Positions 36,029 through 47,692 of a stretch of 64,000 nucleotides of DNA are shown in pieces. The notes beneath the pieces are model-generated. The model had not been told where the DNA came from, made no database searches, and saw nothing but the letters and a program-made list of their open reading frames with translations. Source of the stretch: Welwitschia mirabilis. Lineage: Eukaryota > Gnetophyta > Gnetopsida > Welwitschiales. A program made the position numbers and the translations under genes. Position 1 is the first letter of the stretch. Each line of letters opens with the position of its first letter. The stretch covers positions 139,149,996-139,213,995 of the forward strand of contig JBOZIK010000001.1 in assembly GCA_051453625.1 (NCBI GenBank). Direction: 5' to 3'.

Positions 36029-37125
36029 TGTTGCAGTGTGTATTTATGTAATGTTATGTTCTTATTTTAGTTGAATCTTGTTAATCATAAATATTTGTAC
36101 AAACACAACACACTAATATAGATGGGAGTAACCTGAATGTCGTAATCCATTGAAGGCCAAAGTAGGAACAACAAAGTGGATTTTCATAAGTAAAAGCACT
36201 TTGTACTCTAATAATAGAAATAACTTGCAATGCATGAAAGTAAAATTCAATACACTTGTGCAAAGCTAATCTAAGAAAAGGAAATAACAATGCACCTAAC
36301 CTAAACTAACCATGTGCAACCTTGACAAAGGTTGTGCTCATAACCTATATCACTAAGGAAATTGTCATTGGATTAGAAGCAACATAAGCTGTGAGAGTGA
36401 GGAACAAACATGCATTGAAATTAGAAAATAAGTGTTTTTATTAGAATCGCATTCATGTTACAAAGTAACCACACCTTAATGGAGGAAACACCATCCAACA
36501 CCAAGGAAAACATCTCTTTAAAACTACAAGAATGGATCTCCGACCTTTGTATCTCCTATCACAAGAATTTTTGGTGCAAATAAAGATAAGCAAGAGTTAA
36601 TGGCAAGACCAATATTTATTGATACATAAGCACACAATAAGACATACAAAAAAATGCGGTAAAATCATAATGACCATGCTAAGAGAAATAGATAGAAAGT
36701 TGGTAGAAATTAGGTGAGTGTTCAGTGTAGACATTACAATAGTATCCGACCAGTCATCCAGATGATAAAGGAGATGATGCCATATTATAAATAATTCACA
36801 TTAGCTACCAGATTGATTATAGTTAGCATATCTATTAGCATGAATTACTCTATCATCTGTTAAGTCCTTTGGACGATGAGGTGAATGATGGCCTTCTACA
36901 AATCTTCCATTAGTACATCAGCCTTAACGTTTTATAGGAAGTTGTCATGGAAATGTAAAGTATTAAGAATTGCTCAAAATGCTGTAAATCATCATAGAGA
37001 TTGCATGTTTTCATCTCTTTCATCTTAGCTTTTCATTATTAAGGAAATCAAGCATTTACCTATCTATTAACCTATAAAATCACTTAAAATACCCTATCAA
37101 ATATATGTAAGCTAGTAGCTCAACA
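36029..37125 (-). repeat. 3' LTR of element D
   Basis: Colinear with 59590-60689, including the blocks AATCATAAATATTTGYAC, GAAGGCCAAAGTAGGAACAA and TAGAAATTAGGTGAGTGTTC. No primer site lies on its left, as expected for a 3' LTR of a minus-strand element. Its right edge abuts E' directly, without a polypurine tract. Confidence 0.88.
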
Positions 37126-38631
37126 CTGATCATAATACTTCTTGTAGTGATCTTGTGCCACTTCTAACGATCTTTTTTTTTTTTTATTACATCTTTAATC
37201 ATCTTTAATTCTGAGGATGCCACCTTTTCTAATTTCTTTAAAGGATCTAACCATGTGATAGGTGTGGAACAGTTTCTATCATACATTGCTTTGAATGGAA
37301 GTTTAGAACATCCGATTATAAGTAAACTCTACCAGATGTAGATAGTTTTTTCATTGTTTGGCATTCCTACCATATAACACCTTAGAGTATCTTATAGTAT
37401 ATCATTTACTCTTTTAGTTTGATGATCTATTTCTAGCTAGAATTTAATGCTAAAGCTAATTTTAGTGCCTAATTAATAAAAGAAACTTTGTCAGAACTCA
37501 AACAAGAACTTTGAATCTTAGTCATATACCATGACCTATGTACACCATGTAATTTAAAAACTTCCTATATGAACTAGAGGACTAATTCTTTAGATATATT
37601 AGAGCTTTGAAGTTCAATGAAATAAGCCATCTTAGTTAATCTATCTACATAAATGAAAATTAAATCATGTTATCTATTAATTAGAAGTGATCCAATGATG
37701 AAATACATGGATTTTTCTTCCAATTTCCACTATGATACTCTTAGAGGTTGGAGGAGGCCAGTGGGTTTTTCTTGATCGACATTCATCTGCTAGCATATGA
37801 TATAATTAAGAATATATTCATTTAAGTATACTTTTATTCTAGGATAAAAGTAGTATCTTCACAATTGGTGATAATTCTTGATGAATCTAAGGTTTCATAC
37901 ATATGGAAATTTATGTAGTTTGAACATTAGCTTCCTTCTTCACGGGCATTATGGAATGCACAAGCATCATCATTTTAAAAGGTATCCATCCCATTAGAGC
38001 ATGAACACATCTACTTCTTTTTCTTCTTGGATTAGTTGATGTATGTCCTTGAAGTACGGATTACTAATTAAAGATGTTTTGATGANNNNNNNNNNGGTTG
38101 CTAGAATGCATTACATTTTGCTTAAGGCATATACAACTTTATTTTCTTTTTTAATGGTATACTAGAATTTGAAGTTATATTTTGCAAGAAACTTACTTCA
38201 TCTTCTTTTTCACATATTTATAAGGGGCTATTTCTAAAAATATTTTAAGCTTTTATGATCTACTTTAATAAGAAATTCACTTTTCATAAGATAATGTCTC
38301 AAAACTTTCAAGGCAAGTACTATGGCTAGTAATTTCAGATCATAAATGAGATAGTTCTTCTTATGTTGGTTTAACTTTTGTGATTTATAAGTAATTACCT
38401 AATTATCTTAGCTGAGTACAGATCCTATCCCTTAAATAGAAATATCAGTGATAACTGTAAATGATTTATTTATATCGATAATTTTGGAAATCTTGTACGT
38501 AGCAGCTTTAATTTGAAAAATGCTTTCTTGTATTTGTTATTAAAGTTAAATGTAATTGTTGACTCAGTTAAATCTCTTAATGGTATTGGAAGTTAAGAGA
38601 ATCTTAAAATAGATTTCTAATAAAAGTCGGC
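37126..38631 (-). pseudogene. E' fragment: integrase-RNase H-RT part of a short-LTR chromovirus
   Basis: This aligns with 39666-41208 of element E. RNase H reads YDLKLLAIVLALKVLRHYL and IKVDHKSLKIF near 38330-38210. It starts exactly at the end of the D LTR and stops where the E LTR begins. A 10-N gap (38086-38095) interrupts it. No LTR of its own is present. It is a truncated relic with no function left. Confidence 0.75.
38086..38095. other. short assembly gap (10 N)
   Basis: By alignment with 40630-40680 of E about 30 bases are missing here, so the 10 N are a nominal length. Confidence 0.7.
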
Positions 38632-39049
38632 TATAACATTCCATTTTACTATTTTTGGATTGCTTTGCATAGAAAGAAATATTTAAAATAATATGCCAAG
38701 ATCCATAGGAATAACAAAGGATAATTTAAAAAGAATAAGTCTTTTATTATTGATAGTAGTAGATTACATTCTACATCATTAGTAAACAACCTTGGACTAG
38801 TCGTTATATGTAAAGATGTTGACTATTACCTTAGTTTCCTTTTTAGAACCCTTGGAGATTAGCCAAGCTGTCATTGATTATATTCATCAAGTCTATCCAC
38901 CTCCACCTAATGCCATAGGCTTATATTACATAATGAAGGGATACATCTTTTCATATTTGATCACACCCATTTACATCTCTTGTTAATTATGCTTAATTAG
39001 CACTTAACATACTTGATTATACAAATAATGATTTTGATGAAACATTACA
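38632..39049 (-). repeat. 3' LTR of E
   Basis: Aligns with 47284-47692 over its length (CATTTTACTAYTTT, TTTTATTATTGATAG, TTAATTAGCACTTARCATAC). The first bases read TATAACATTCC where the other LTR has TGTAATGTTCC. Confidence 0.88.
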
Positions 39050-39064
39050 TTCCCTCCCCCTTAG
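39050..39064 (-). other. polypurine tract of E
   Basis: Minus strand CTAAGGGGGAGGGAA runs straight into TGTAATGTTTC. It is the least eroded polypurine tract in the window. Confidence 0.9.
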
Positions 39065-39079
39065 GAATCGTGCTTATCC

Positions 39080-40560
39080 TCAAGTATGATCTCTCCTCAA
39101 TTTGCATCATTTCTGAAGACATGCTCCTCTAAGATATTTTCTATATGATCTATAAAACACAACAGAAAATAGGAGATACCATTCATTTAATAGATACATT
39201 GATAATATAACACAATGGTATATCAGGCTTTATTAAAAAGTTTGAAAAATGTCTCCTATATGTACTCCCTATTTTCCCATTTTTGTTGATTATAATGGGT
39301 CCATTGAATAAGTACTTCCTTTATATTCTTATTCCTTTATGGCTTAGACCTAGTACTTAAGACTTTTTTTGACTAGACAGCAAAAGTCAAATTGGTTTTG
39401 AGTATGATATGTTACTAGTTCAACATGTAGTCTTGGTTTCTGTATTTATGGTATGGTTTCATTATGCTCATATAAAAAACCAGATGTATTTAAGACATTT
39501 GAGAGGAAGTTCTAGTTTATATGCTAGATCCCTAATCATTTCAATAATCTTGAATGGACCATAGAATCATGGTACTAATTTGTATATTTTCCCATTTTAA
39601 AGAGTTTCTCTAGCTTAATTCTTAACAATAATTATTCATCTATTTGGAATATGTGGGTCTAGTACTTTTGATTGTAATATTTCTTATATCGATCTTGTGC
39701 TACCTATAGCTATTTTTTTATTTTATTTATCACTACCTCTATTATCTTTAATTCTAAAGGCACTACCTTTTCTGATCTCTGTGAAGGATCTAACTATGTG
39801 ACAAGGGAAAAATAGTTTCTACCATACATTTCTTTGAAGAGTGAATAGTGAATGGAAGTCTAAAACATTTGGTTGTAAGCAAACTCTACCAAATATAGGT
39901 AGTGCTCTAATTGTTTGGGCCTTTCTGTTGCATAATACCTTAGAGTATCTTCTAATACATAATTTATTCTTTTTATTTGTCTATCTATTTTTGGGTGATA
40001 TGTAGTACTAAAGCTGATTTTGATACCCAAGTGGTGGAAGAATTCTTATCAAAATTCAGGTAAGAACCTCAGATCTCGATTAGATACTATGATTCAAGAT
40101 GCTCCATATAATCTAAAAACTTCCTATACAAAATGAATGGCTAACTCTTTTTCTATATTAGCACTTTGGATTATAGTTAAATGGGTTATCTTGGTTAATC
40201 TATCTACATAAATAATTATTACTACATGTTGTTTATTAGTAAGGGATAATCCAATGATAAAATCCATAGGTATTTCTTTCCATTTTCATTGTGGTATTCC
40301 CAATAGTTAAAAGAGTCTAGTAGATCTTCCTTGTTTGATTTTCATCTATTATCATATAAAAAATTTTTGGATGTATTATTTTAACTCTAATTTCATTCTA
40401 GGCCAAAAGTAGTATTTCCATAATTAGTGGTAGTTTTTGACATTTTGGATGTACTACATATAGAACTTCATATAGTTTAGACATTAGCTTCCTTCTCCAT
40501 GGATATTATGGAATGCACTGTCATCTTATTCTCAGAAGGAATCTATCTCATGAGATCATG
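39080..40560 (-). pseudogene. E integrase and C-terminal chromodomain-like region
   Basis: Integrase occupies about 40560-39600. Past it, LAYKLELPLKCLKY near 39525 is the GPY/F-region motif that introduces the chromodomain (family AYKLELP). A degenerate chromodomain follows near 39305-39240 (LIQWTHYNQQKWEN, then EYI*ETFF). The last residues before the polypurine tract are acidic and Gly-rich, as in many chromoviruses. Stops are frequent. Order and motifs fix the family as chromovirus; activity is lost. Confidence 0.75.
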
Positions 40561-42200
40561 TATGTATTTACTTATTTTTCTTATTGAACCTAGTAATAAA
40601 TGTCTTTGAAGTATAGATCATCAATCAAGGATGTCTTGAGGAAGGTGAATAAGTTAGATGTGACAGTGATAGCTAACATACATTACATCCTACTCAAAGA
40701 ATTTACTACTTTATTCTCTTTCCCAGAGATGTACTGTAACTTGAAATCATATTCTATAAGTAACTCATCCCATCTTCTCTATCACATATTTAGAGGGATT
40801 ATTTCTTAAAATACTCTAAGATTTTATGCTTTATTTTAAGAATGAATTCACTTCCCAAAAGATAATGCCTTCAAACCTTTAAAGCATGCACTATAATTAA
40901 TAATTCCAAATCATGTATGAGATAGTTATTCTCATGCTAGTTTAGTTTTCATAATTCGTATGTAATTACCTAATCATGTTGGCAAAGTACGGCTTCTATT
41001 CCTGGGTTGAAAGCATCTGTGGTAACTATAAATGATTTGTTTACGTCTTCAATGTTAATGACCAATGATGTTATAAGTAGATCCTTCAATCTAAGAAATG
41101 CCTACTTGCATTTATCATCAAAGTGAAATGTGTTTTTGCTTTGGTCTAGTCTATTAATGATGCTACAAGTGGAAAAAATCCTAGAATAAATTTCCAGTAG
41201 AAGTCCATCAATCCTAAGAAACTTTGTACTTGAGTGGCATCCTTCAATTTTGGCCATTTCCTTATGGCTCGTACTTTAGTTGGGTCTATTATGATTTCTT
41301 TACTGGAGATGATATATCTCAGATAACTAATTCCTATCTGAAAAATTTGCATTTGCTTAATTTTATCTTAAATTTATGCTTGAATAAAACTTGTAGAACT
41401 TTATTCAAATGTGTAACATGATCATCCTAAGTTTTAAAATATACTTAGATATCATCTAAAAAGACAACCATAAATTTATCCAAGTATGATTGAAAAACAT
41501 CATTTATTAAACTCATAAAAGTGACTAGGACATTTGTCAAACTGAAAGGCATTTATCTTATTCTAAAAGCAGTCTTGTATATGTCTTCATACTTGATATG
41601 AAGCTGATGGTAGCTAGATTTTAAATTAATCTTTGAAAAGTACTTAGCTTCTTACAATTGATATAATAGGTCATCTATTCATGGTAGCGGTATCTGTTCT
41701 TGATGGTTACTTTGTTGAAATGTCTATAGTCAATGCATAGCCATAAGATATCATCCTTATTCTTAATAAATAATACTAATACCCCCAATGGTAATACGTT
41801 AGGATGAATCTTTTCTTCTGACAATAACTATTTAATCTATAATTTTAGTTCTTTCATTTCTACTACTGAGAAATGAAATGGTTCTCTAGCTATTGGTTGT
41901 GCTCCCGAAATTAGGTCAATTGCATATTGTACTTTTCTCTTGGGTAGTAGCATTTTTTAATTTTTAAATACATCTAAAAATTCCTTTAGTTCTTCTAGTA
42001 TAAAGGAATATTCTTTATGATATTCTGCCTATACTAGCATAATGAACACCTATTTCTTTTTAATATTTTTTTCAATTTGTTTGGATGAGGTTAAAAAGAT
42101 CTCCTTACTTTTTTCCTCCCCTTTAAAAATTCATTTTCTAAATGAACAAAAAAGCCATAAGATTCTTTGGCAAAATTTAATTCAAGCATTATGTCCAATT
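40561..42200 (-). pseudogene. E reverse transcriptase and RNase H
   Basis: The RT catalytic block is kept at about 41478-41452 as VVFLDDI, with both Asp of the YxDD motif; then HVTHLNKVL and a KLSKCKF-type block follow. The connection domain is open at 41352-41146: IIIDPTKVRAIRKWPK, then DATQVQSFLGLMDFYWKFI. RNase H follows down to about 40700. Gypsy RT copies the element RNA from the iMet primer. Stops (for example after FLDDI) and shifts inactivate it, but damage is lighter than in A or D, suggesting a younger insertion. Confidence 0.85.
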
Positions 42201-43567
42201 AAGAAATGAATTTCTAAAATGGCATAGTATTCTCTAATTTGAAAGACATAAAACTTATCTCTAAACTATAAATTATGAATGGTAAAAGTAATAAGAGTAG
42301 TGGTTCCATCTTATGTAAGAACATTACTTGATGCAACTCCTATAGTGGACTATTATTCTTTGAAAAGAGTGATATTTAATTTATAAAATAAAGATGGTGA
42401 AATGAAATTATGTGATGCACTACTATCAATTAGAAATGAAATAGTAAAATATGAAATATGATTACATAATTCTAAGATGGAGTATTAATTATGATTCACA
42501 CTTATTTAAATGGCAACATAGGCTCTTTTGAATGGCAGGAGCTAATTCTGAAGAGTTTGAGTCTGACTGTATTGAGAAACATTTGGTAATCATGCTTTAG
42601 AAAGATAGATCCTGGTAATGTAGCCTCTTTTGTGGTACTCATGTTAGGTAAGATTAGTTCTATATGACTCCCTTCCTAGTAGTGTGGTTGAAAGAGGGTC
42701 CCTATCTCCTTAGTGTGATTAGTCAGTCTATCTATTCTCTTATCTTTAGAGATAGTGCCTTGTTTTTTGATAGGAATATTCTATAAAATTGATTTCCAAA
42801 GTGCATAAAACACTTTGAAGTTTAGGTGACAATGTCCCAATAAAACTGTTAATTAGCTACTTCTCTGAAACTTCTTTTGGTACTTCGTAAGGTACTAGAA
42901 TTTTGACTAATGTTCATCCAATGGATGTTTATCCAAGTATGGTATTGAAATTCCACCATTTGATCTTCAATAAAATCTTTTAAAATGAGCTTCTTTTTAA
43001 AATCTTCAATGAAAGTATTCTATGGTATCCTATGTAGGTGTTTTTATTTATATCTAGACCATCATTATTATGACTTTCTTATAAGAAATGTAGCAACATA
43101 TATGCACCATCTTCCTATAGGTATATTTTGAAGTTGAAATAGTTCTCCAATTTGCATATCTAAGATGTGGCTTCTTCACTTATTCTATCATTGCCTTCAT
43201 AGGTTCTTAAACATATCATTCTTGCAAGTTCCTCTCATTCACATTGTTTAATGTTAGAATGATTGGCTCTATTTGTCAGAAAATCTTGAAGATTGGATTT
43301 TGTGTTTAATAATCTCATTTGAATGTTTTATAGGTTAATATTAGCTATAAGAGTATTCTATCTTAATGTAGATGGCGGTTCTTAATATTTGCTCGGATTA
43401 TGTTCTATAGATTTTTCTTCCAAGCGAGAAAGAAGGAAATCAGTCCTACTTACTAACTATTCGTTTTGAAATTATATATTATCAATTTGGCCTTTTAGTG
43501 CATCAATTCACTTATTAATCCTATGTTCTATGATATGCCATTGGGTTTGCTGTCCTCCTGAACTCAT
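42201..43567 (-). pseudogene. E gag and protease region, broken
   Basis: An ATG at 43567 opens MSSGGQQTQWHIIEHRINK, followed by a short coiled-coil stretch (KGQIDNI, then FLLSRLE), a usual start of chromovirus gag. The capsid core and a zinc knuckle cannot be read with certainty because of frame shifts. The protease lies at its left end near 42300-42200 by position only. A CA/CT microsatellite at 43599-43626 sits just in front of the ATG. Confidence 0.55.
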
Positions 43568-43598
43568 ATGCCTCTACCTTATTTTGTAAGTATTTTCA

Positions 43599-43626
43599 CA
43601 CACATACACACTCTCTCTCTCTCTGC
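43599..43626. repeat. (CA)n(CT)n microsatellite
   Basis: CACACATACACACTCTCTCT with more CT units, directly upstream of the E gag start on the minus strand. Confidence 0.9.
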
Positions 43627-43769
43627 TTTTTCTTCTAATGGTACTACCTTTTTATAGTATTATTGGTGGTAGTTAAGGACTTATAACTATCTAGTACTTA
43701 AGAAAATAATCAGAGAAAATATTTTTTAGTAATTATCATAACAACCTTACTAACGTGGATAATAACTAC

Positions 43770-44420
43770 CAAAAGGAGTCTGTGTGTTGTCGAGTATCCA
43801 AGGGTGGTGTCAAGGATCCAAATGTGATGTCAAGAACCTATGTATACTAAGTGCAACATTGGACCTTGAAATGCCATGTTGGACCCCCAAGTATGACATT
43901 GGGCCATTAAGTATGACATCAGAGCCTTTATGCTGATGAATGGAATAGGTGATTTCAGAGAGGCAATAGAAGATTATGGGCTTATGAGTGGTAACTATGA
44001 CATTGGGTACTCAAGTATGATATCAAGCACCCAAGTGCAATTTCAACCATCCAAGTATGACATTGCCACCCAAGTGTGACATCGGGGTTCCTTGGACAGG
44101 TGAGTAGAATAGGCAATTTCTATAGAAAAACAATGAAATATTGGTCTTTGAATGGTAACTACAACATTAGGCATTCAAGAGCAACATTAGAAACCCAAGT
44201 GTAAAATTGGGCATCCAAGTATAACTTTGGGCTTTGAGGGGCTTCAAAGTGTGATGTTGAGTTTAGTGGGACCAAGTACAATATCGGCCTTTGAAGTGTA
44301 ATGTCAGCCTTCTAAGAGTATGACATCAACCTCTAAAGTATAATGTTGGCCTCCTAGAAGTGCCATGTCAGCCTCTAAAGTGTGATGTCAGCATTCTAGA
44401 AGTGCGACATCAACCTTTAG
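43770..44420. repeat. minisatellite of CCAAGTGTGACATCGGGC-type units
   Basis: About 25 degenerate copies of a 17-26 bp unit (CCAAGTATGACATTGGGC; variants TCTAAAGTGTGATGTCAGC and CCTTTAAGTATGACATCAG) fill some 650 bp. GACATC/GATGTC alternates with GACATT. It lies between the E gag start and the antisense gene relic and is interrupted by two longer spacers that resemble each other (about 43935-43985 and 44098-44160, both with GAATAGG.GATTTC). Confidence 0.75.
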
Positions 44421-44540
44421 TTCACTATAATTTAGAACCTTTATTTTTCTGTATTTAACTAGAGTTGTTTAAACTTAGTTGAGGTTTAGTTAACTATAAT
44501 TAACTATTAATTTAGGATTATATTAAACCCTAGTCTACCA

Positions 44541-44549
44541 CTATAAATA
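44541..44549 (+). promoter_or_regulatory. putative TATA box of the antisense gene relic in E
   Basis: CTATAAATAG on the plus strand, preceded by an A/T-rich 100 bp and followed by a T-rich leader with CTT repeats. A second TATAAATATG lies at 44792. Both face the antisense gene relic and are opposite to E transcription. Confidence 0.4.
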
Positions 44550-44700
44550 GCTTCTTGGTCCTGTCATTGTTTACTTCTTTTTTATCACATGCCTCTATAG
44601 TTAAATTAGTAGTTCTTCTATTTATTCTTTTGCTTGTCTCTTTCTTTAATATTTTTATTTTCTTCTTTTCTTTTATTTTAATATTTTATTTTTCATTTTC

Positions 44701-44762
44701 TTATTCTTCTTCTTCTTCTTCTTCTTGTTCCTCCTTCTCCTCCTCCTCTTCTTCTTCTTTTT
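44701..44762. repeat. CTT/CTC low-complexity tract
   Basis: Repeated TTCTTC with CTCCTC interruptions. The overlapping frame 44555-44797 encodes only a Phe/Ser run because of it and is not a gene. Confidence 0.85.
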
Positions 44763-44819
44763 GTGTAAACCCTTCCGTAACATGCTTTTGCCTATAAATA
44801 TGAGTTTCCTCTAGCAGTC

Positions 44820-47099
44820 ATCAAATTCTACTAATGTCAGGTCTACAGAGCTGGAAATACAATAATGTGCTTCAAAGAAAGGATTCTTTTGGATCTTTTG
44901 CTCAATATCTTAGATCTTTATAGCTTTCTATGTTTACATATTCATCATCTTATTATTATTTTCTTCTTGTATTTCTTATAGTCCTCCTCTGATCGATACA
45001 CTGATACCATTATCCATTCTTATCATGGCCTAATTTAGATTTTGGAGGAGAGCATCTGACTAGTATTTGAAATGAGTAAAGGTGATTGTGTTTTTTCAAA
45101 GTCTCTTATTTCATTGAGGACTTTTGTTACTTCTTGGTCAATTGCTTAGATAATTTTGTATGTGTGCGAGAGGTGAATACCCATCACCATGGGATCTCTA
45201 CTACGAATTTCACTACTCTATATTTTGTAGCTTATGGGAAGCTGATTACTAGTAGGGTCTTTCATCATAATCGAGTGAGTGAGATTACCACTTAAATAAT
45301 TTATTTATTACCTTTTCTAACTAGTGGAGTTTCTTTAGATTGAGCCTTGTTTGTCTATTCCCTCACCCTTTTCTAGTTGGCCCACTTGAAAAGGAATGGG
45401 AATAGGGGGAAGTATTTCTATGGCTACATCTTATTAGGTTTATATTTTGCTTCTATGGGTCTAGGGGATTTACAACCATTTAGAGCTATTTCTATAGATT
45501 CCTCCTTTGTTGTATCTCCTTATGACATCCCTGCTTAATCTTTATTACATTCTCATTCTTCCTCATCTATAGAGATTAAAGGTTTTAGGATTTATAATCT
45601 TAGAGAAACATTTCAAGATACTTTTTCTATTCTATCTAAGGTATGGGTTTTTGCTAAGGAATCTTACTGTTAAGTATATTTCTAATAAATCTAGTTTTTG
45701 TTATTTTGTGATTGTAGATGGGTAAGGCCTCGAAATGTCATGACTCTTCCCACCAAAAATGTGATAAAGCTTTAGTGAATCACCTTATGCCTATGGAGCT
45801 AAAAGAAAAGAGGATGCACCCCTTAGCTTTTCTTAATAACACTAGCCCATGGTGTATTTCCTATTACCATTTCTTATTTTTCTTTCTTCCCTCTATCTAT
45901 TTTTTTGTTTTTTTTTGTTACATAAGCATTTTCTTGTTTTATTCTAGGTTTCTCTCACAAAGACTTTGGTCGAGGAGAATATGGATTTTACTCCATGGCC
46001 TCTAGAGAAGCTCTTTCTCTAATAGCAAAGGGAGGAATGCATTGATATAAGTAAAACTTTTTCTTCTGTTTCTTCCACTGGTTTCTTCATGAATTTATTG
46101 TTTCCTTTTGATTCTCAAGGGGAAGAGGTACTTAATAATTTTGATACCTTAATGGATCAAGGGATATATTCTATTCCACCCTCCTATTTTTAGCCTTTAA
46201 GTCAAAGTCCTCCTATTGCTCATCCTTTTCTAGAGCCTCCTCGCCACCCGCTTATAGCTCCACAATCTAATCCAAATAAATAGGATCAAGTATCTTATCA
46301 CATTGATTAGCTCCTATCAGTCATGGAGACCTTGTACCCCAAGGTTAAGGAGTTGATGGATCAGTTGGGGAATTATTAATCCCTTTCTAGCCTCTTACAT
46401 GCATAGGTCATGCATTTTTTATGCCTAGTTGATGTCTACACCCATCATTAATCTAAGGTAGCAGATGTATTATGAGACTTTGAGTATAACTGTTCTACTC
46501 GTTTCTCTCTCCATTATTCTCCATAGCATGAATGATCTATTCCACTCTGAGATTTCCACAATATGATTAATATGATGGAGTCATTTTACTGCATGGCTAA
46601 TTATGGAATCAAATAATAGGAGTCCATGAGTGATTTCCTCCAGATGCTAGAAAATGAGATGAAAATCATGCATTTGTCAGAGAAGAAATCACAAGTAGAT
46701 TCTTCACGTATAACTAAAATAGAAAAAAGTTAGGTTGCCTTATCTACTTGGCTGGTACAGAGTGAGAGGATGATTCAAGCTTGTGCAGATCATTTGGCCA
46801 TTACTATTAACGACATTAATGTGTTGTATCATGGCAGGGATCTCTTAAAGGAACATCTACTGAGGGCTTTGGTTACTTACAGTAAGCTTCATATGAAGCT
46901 CTGGAAGTGGCAATATCCCATTAATAGGGTAGATTTTATAGCAACTTCTTCTTTGGTTGAAATTAGTATTGTGATGATTCCTACACAGCCTACTAGCATG
47001 GAAGTTATTCCAAGTGGCATGGAGACTCCTATCCTAGGTGCAGAGTGTCACAAACCTATTATCTTCTCTGTGGAGGATCTCCTTCCTCCTGAGCAGTGA
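44820..47099 (+). pseudogene. antisense gene relic in the leader of E; possibly plant-mobile-domain-like
   Basis: Plus-strand coding signal runs against the host element. About 45086-45295 reads an open segment (YFIEDFCYFLVNCLDNFVCV, later FTTLYFVAYGKLITSRVF). A frame change then leads to KYFYGYILLGLYFASMGLG near 45410-45465. The pair of aromatic Leu/Trp-rich blocks faintly recalls plant mobile domain proteins, known from gypsy and Mutator-like elements; I cannot prove it. Junctions like TGATTGTAG/ATGGGTAAGG (45710-45727) and TTATTCTAG/GTTTCTC (about 45952) look like intron acceptors. The last exon-like part, 46563-47099, is open except for TAA TAG at 46614 and TAG at 46731. It contains a Glu/Lys/Met/Leu-rich helix (DFLQMLENEMKIMHLSEKK) and ends PIIFSVEDLLPPEQ before a stop. 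No start codon can be fixed. Confidence 0.5.
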
Positions 47100-47263
47100 T
47101 GTCTAGTTTTTCTTATCAAGGTGTCATGAGCCCTATTTCCATTGGCACCTTATTTTCCTTAATCATCATATTTTTATTCTATGATGTACTATTCGTCCTT
47201 TGGCTATTTTATTTATAAACTGAGTTCTTTCCTTGTTTTTCTCAAGTAGTGATTTACTACTTG

Positions 47264-47281
47264 TTATTAGCTCTGATATCA
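47264..47281 (-). other. primer binding site (iMet type) of E
   Basis: Minus strand TGATATCAGAGCTAATAA, two bases inside the LTR at 47284; one G->A from TGGTATCAGAGC. Confidence 0.85.
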
Positions 47282-47283
47282 AA

Positions 47284-47692
47284 TGTAATGTTCCATTTTA
47301 CTACTTTGAAATTACTTTGCATAAAAAGAAACATTTAGAATAATATGTCAGGATCCATAAGAATAACAAAAAATAATTTAGAGAGAGTAAGGCTTTTATT
47401 ATTGATAGCAATAGATTACATTCCTCATCATTAGCAAACAACATTAGATTAGTGGTTATAGGTAAAGGCATGGACTATGATCTTAGTTCCCCTTCTAGGA
47501 TCCTTGGGAGGTTGTCGTAGGTTACATCCATCTAGTTTATCCATTCCTACTTAATGCCATAGGCTTATATTACATAATGAAGGGATAAATCTTTTCAATA
47601 TTTGGGTTACGCCCATTTGCATCTCTTGTTAACCATGCTTAATTAGCACTTAGCATACTTGATTATACAATTAATGATTTTGGAACATTATA
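47284..47692 (-). repeat. 5' LTR of E
   Basis: TGTAATGTTCCATTTTACTA to GGAACATTATA, 409 bp; the sister copy is 38632-39049. Its right edge touches a truncated family-A LTR in the opposite orientation. Confidence 0.88.

Larger units (their letters stand above)
38632..47692 (-). mobile_element. short-LTR chromovirus E with an antisense gene relic in its leader
   Basis: The LTRs are 38632-39049 and 47284-47692 (about 410 bp each), with termini TGTAATGTTCC and AACATTACA. A strong polypurine tract lies at 39050, an iMet primer site at 47264 and gag-pol at 43567-39080. The leader between primer site and gag start is 3.7 kb and holds a minisatellite and a plus-strand gene relic. The flanks TCGGC and GAACT do not match, so a target-site duplication is absent or lost by rearrangement. 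Reina-like or Galadriel-like chromoviruses have short LTRs; which one this is I cannot tell. Confidence 0.85.

Noticed and set aside
36029-37125. Solo LTR of family D
   Set aside because: The matching LTR at 59590, the ATCAA/ATTAA flanks and the continuous F reading frame favour a 3' LTR of a full element.
43770-44420. CRISPR-like array
   Set aside because: Units drift in length and sequence and spacers are not uniform; this is plant DNA, and a minisatellite explains it.
44555-44797. Plus-strand frame of 80 codons
   Set aside because: Its Phe/Ser run comes from the CTT/CTC low-complexity tract; not a gene by itself.
45718-46005. Plus-strand frame of 95 codons starting MGKASK
   Set aside because: It crosses a T-rich, intron-like stretch (45890-45955), so as a single ORF it is unlikely. 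Its first part may be an exon of the antisense relic and is treated there.
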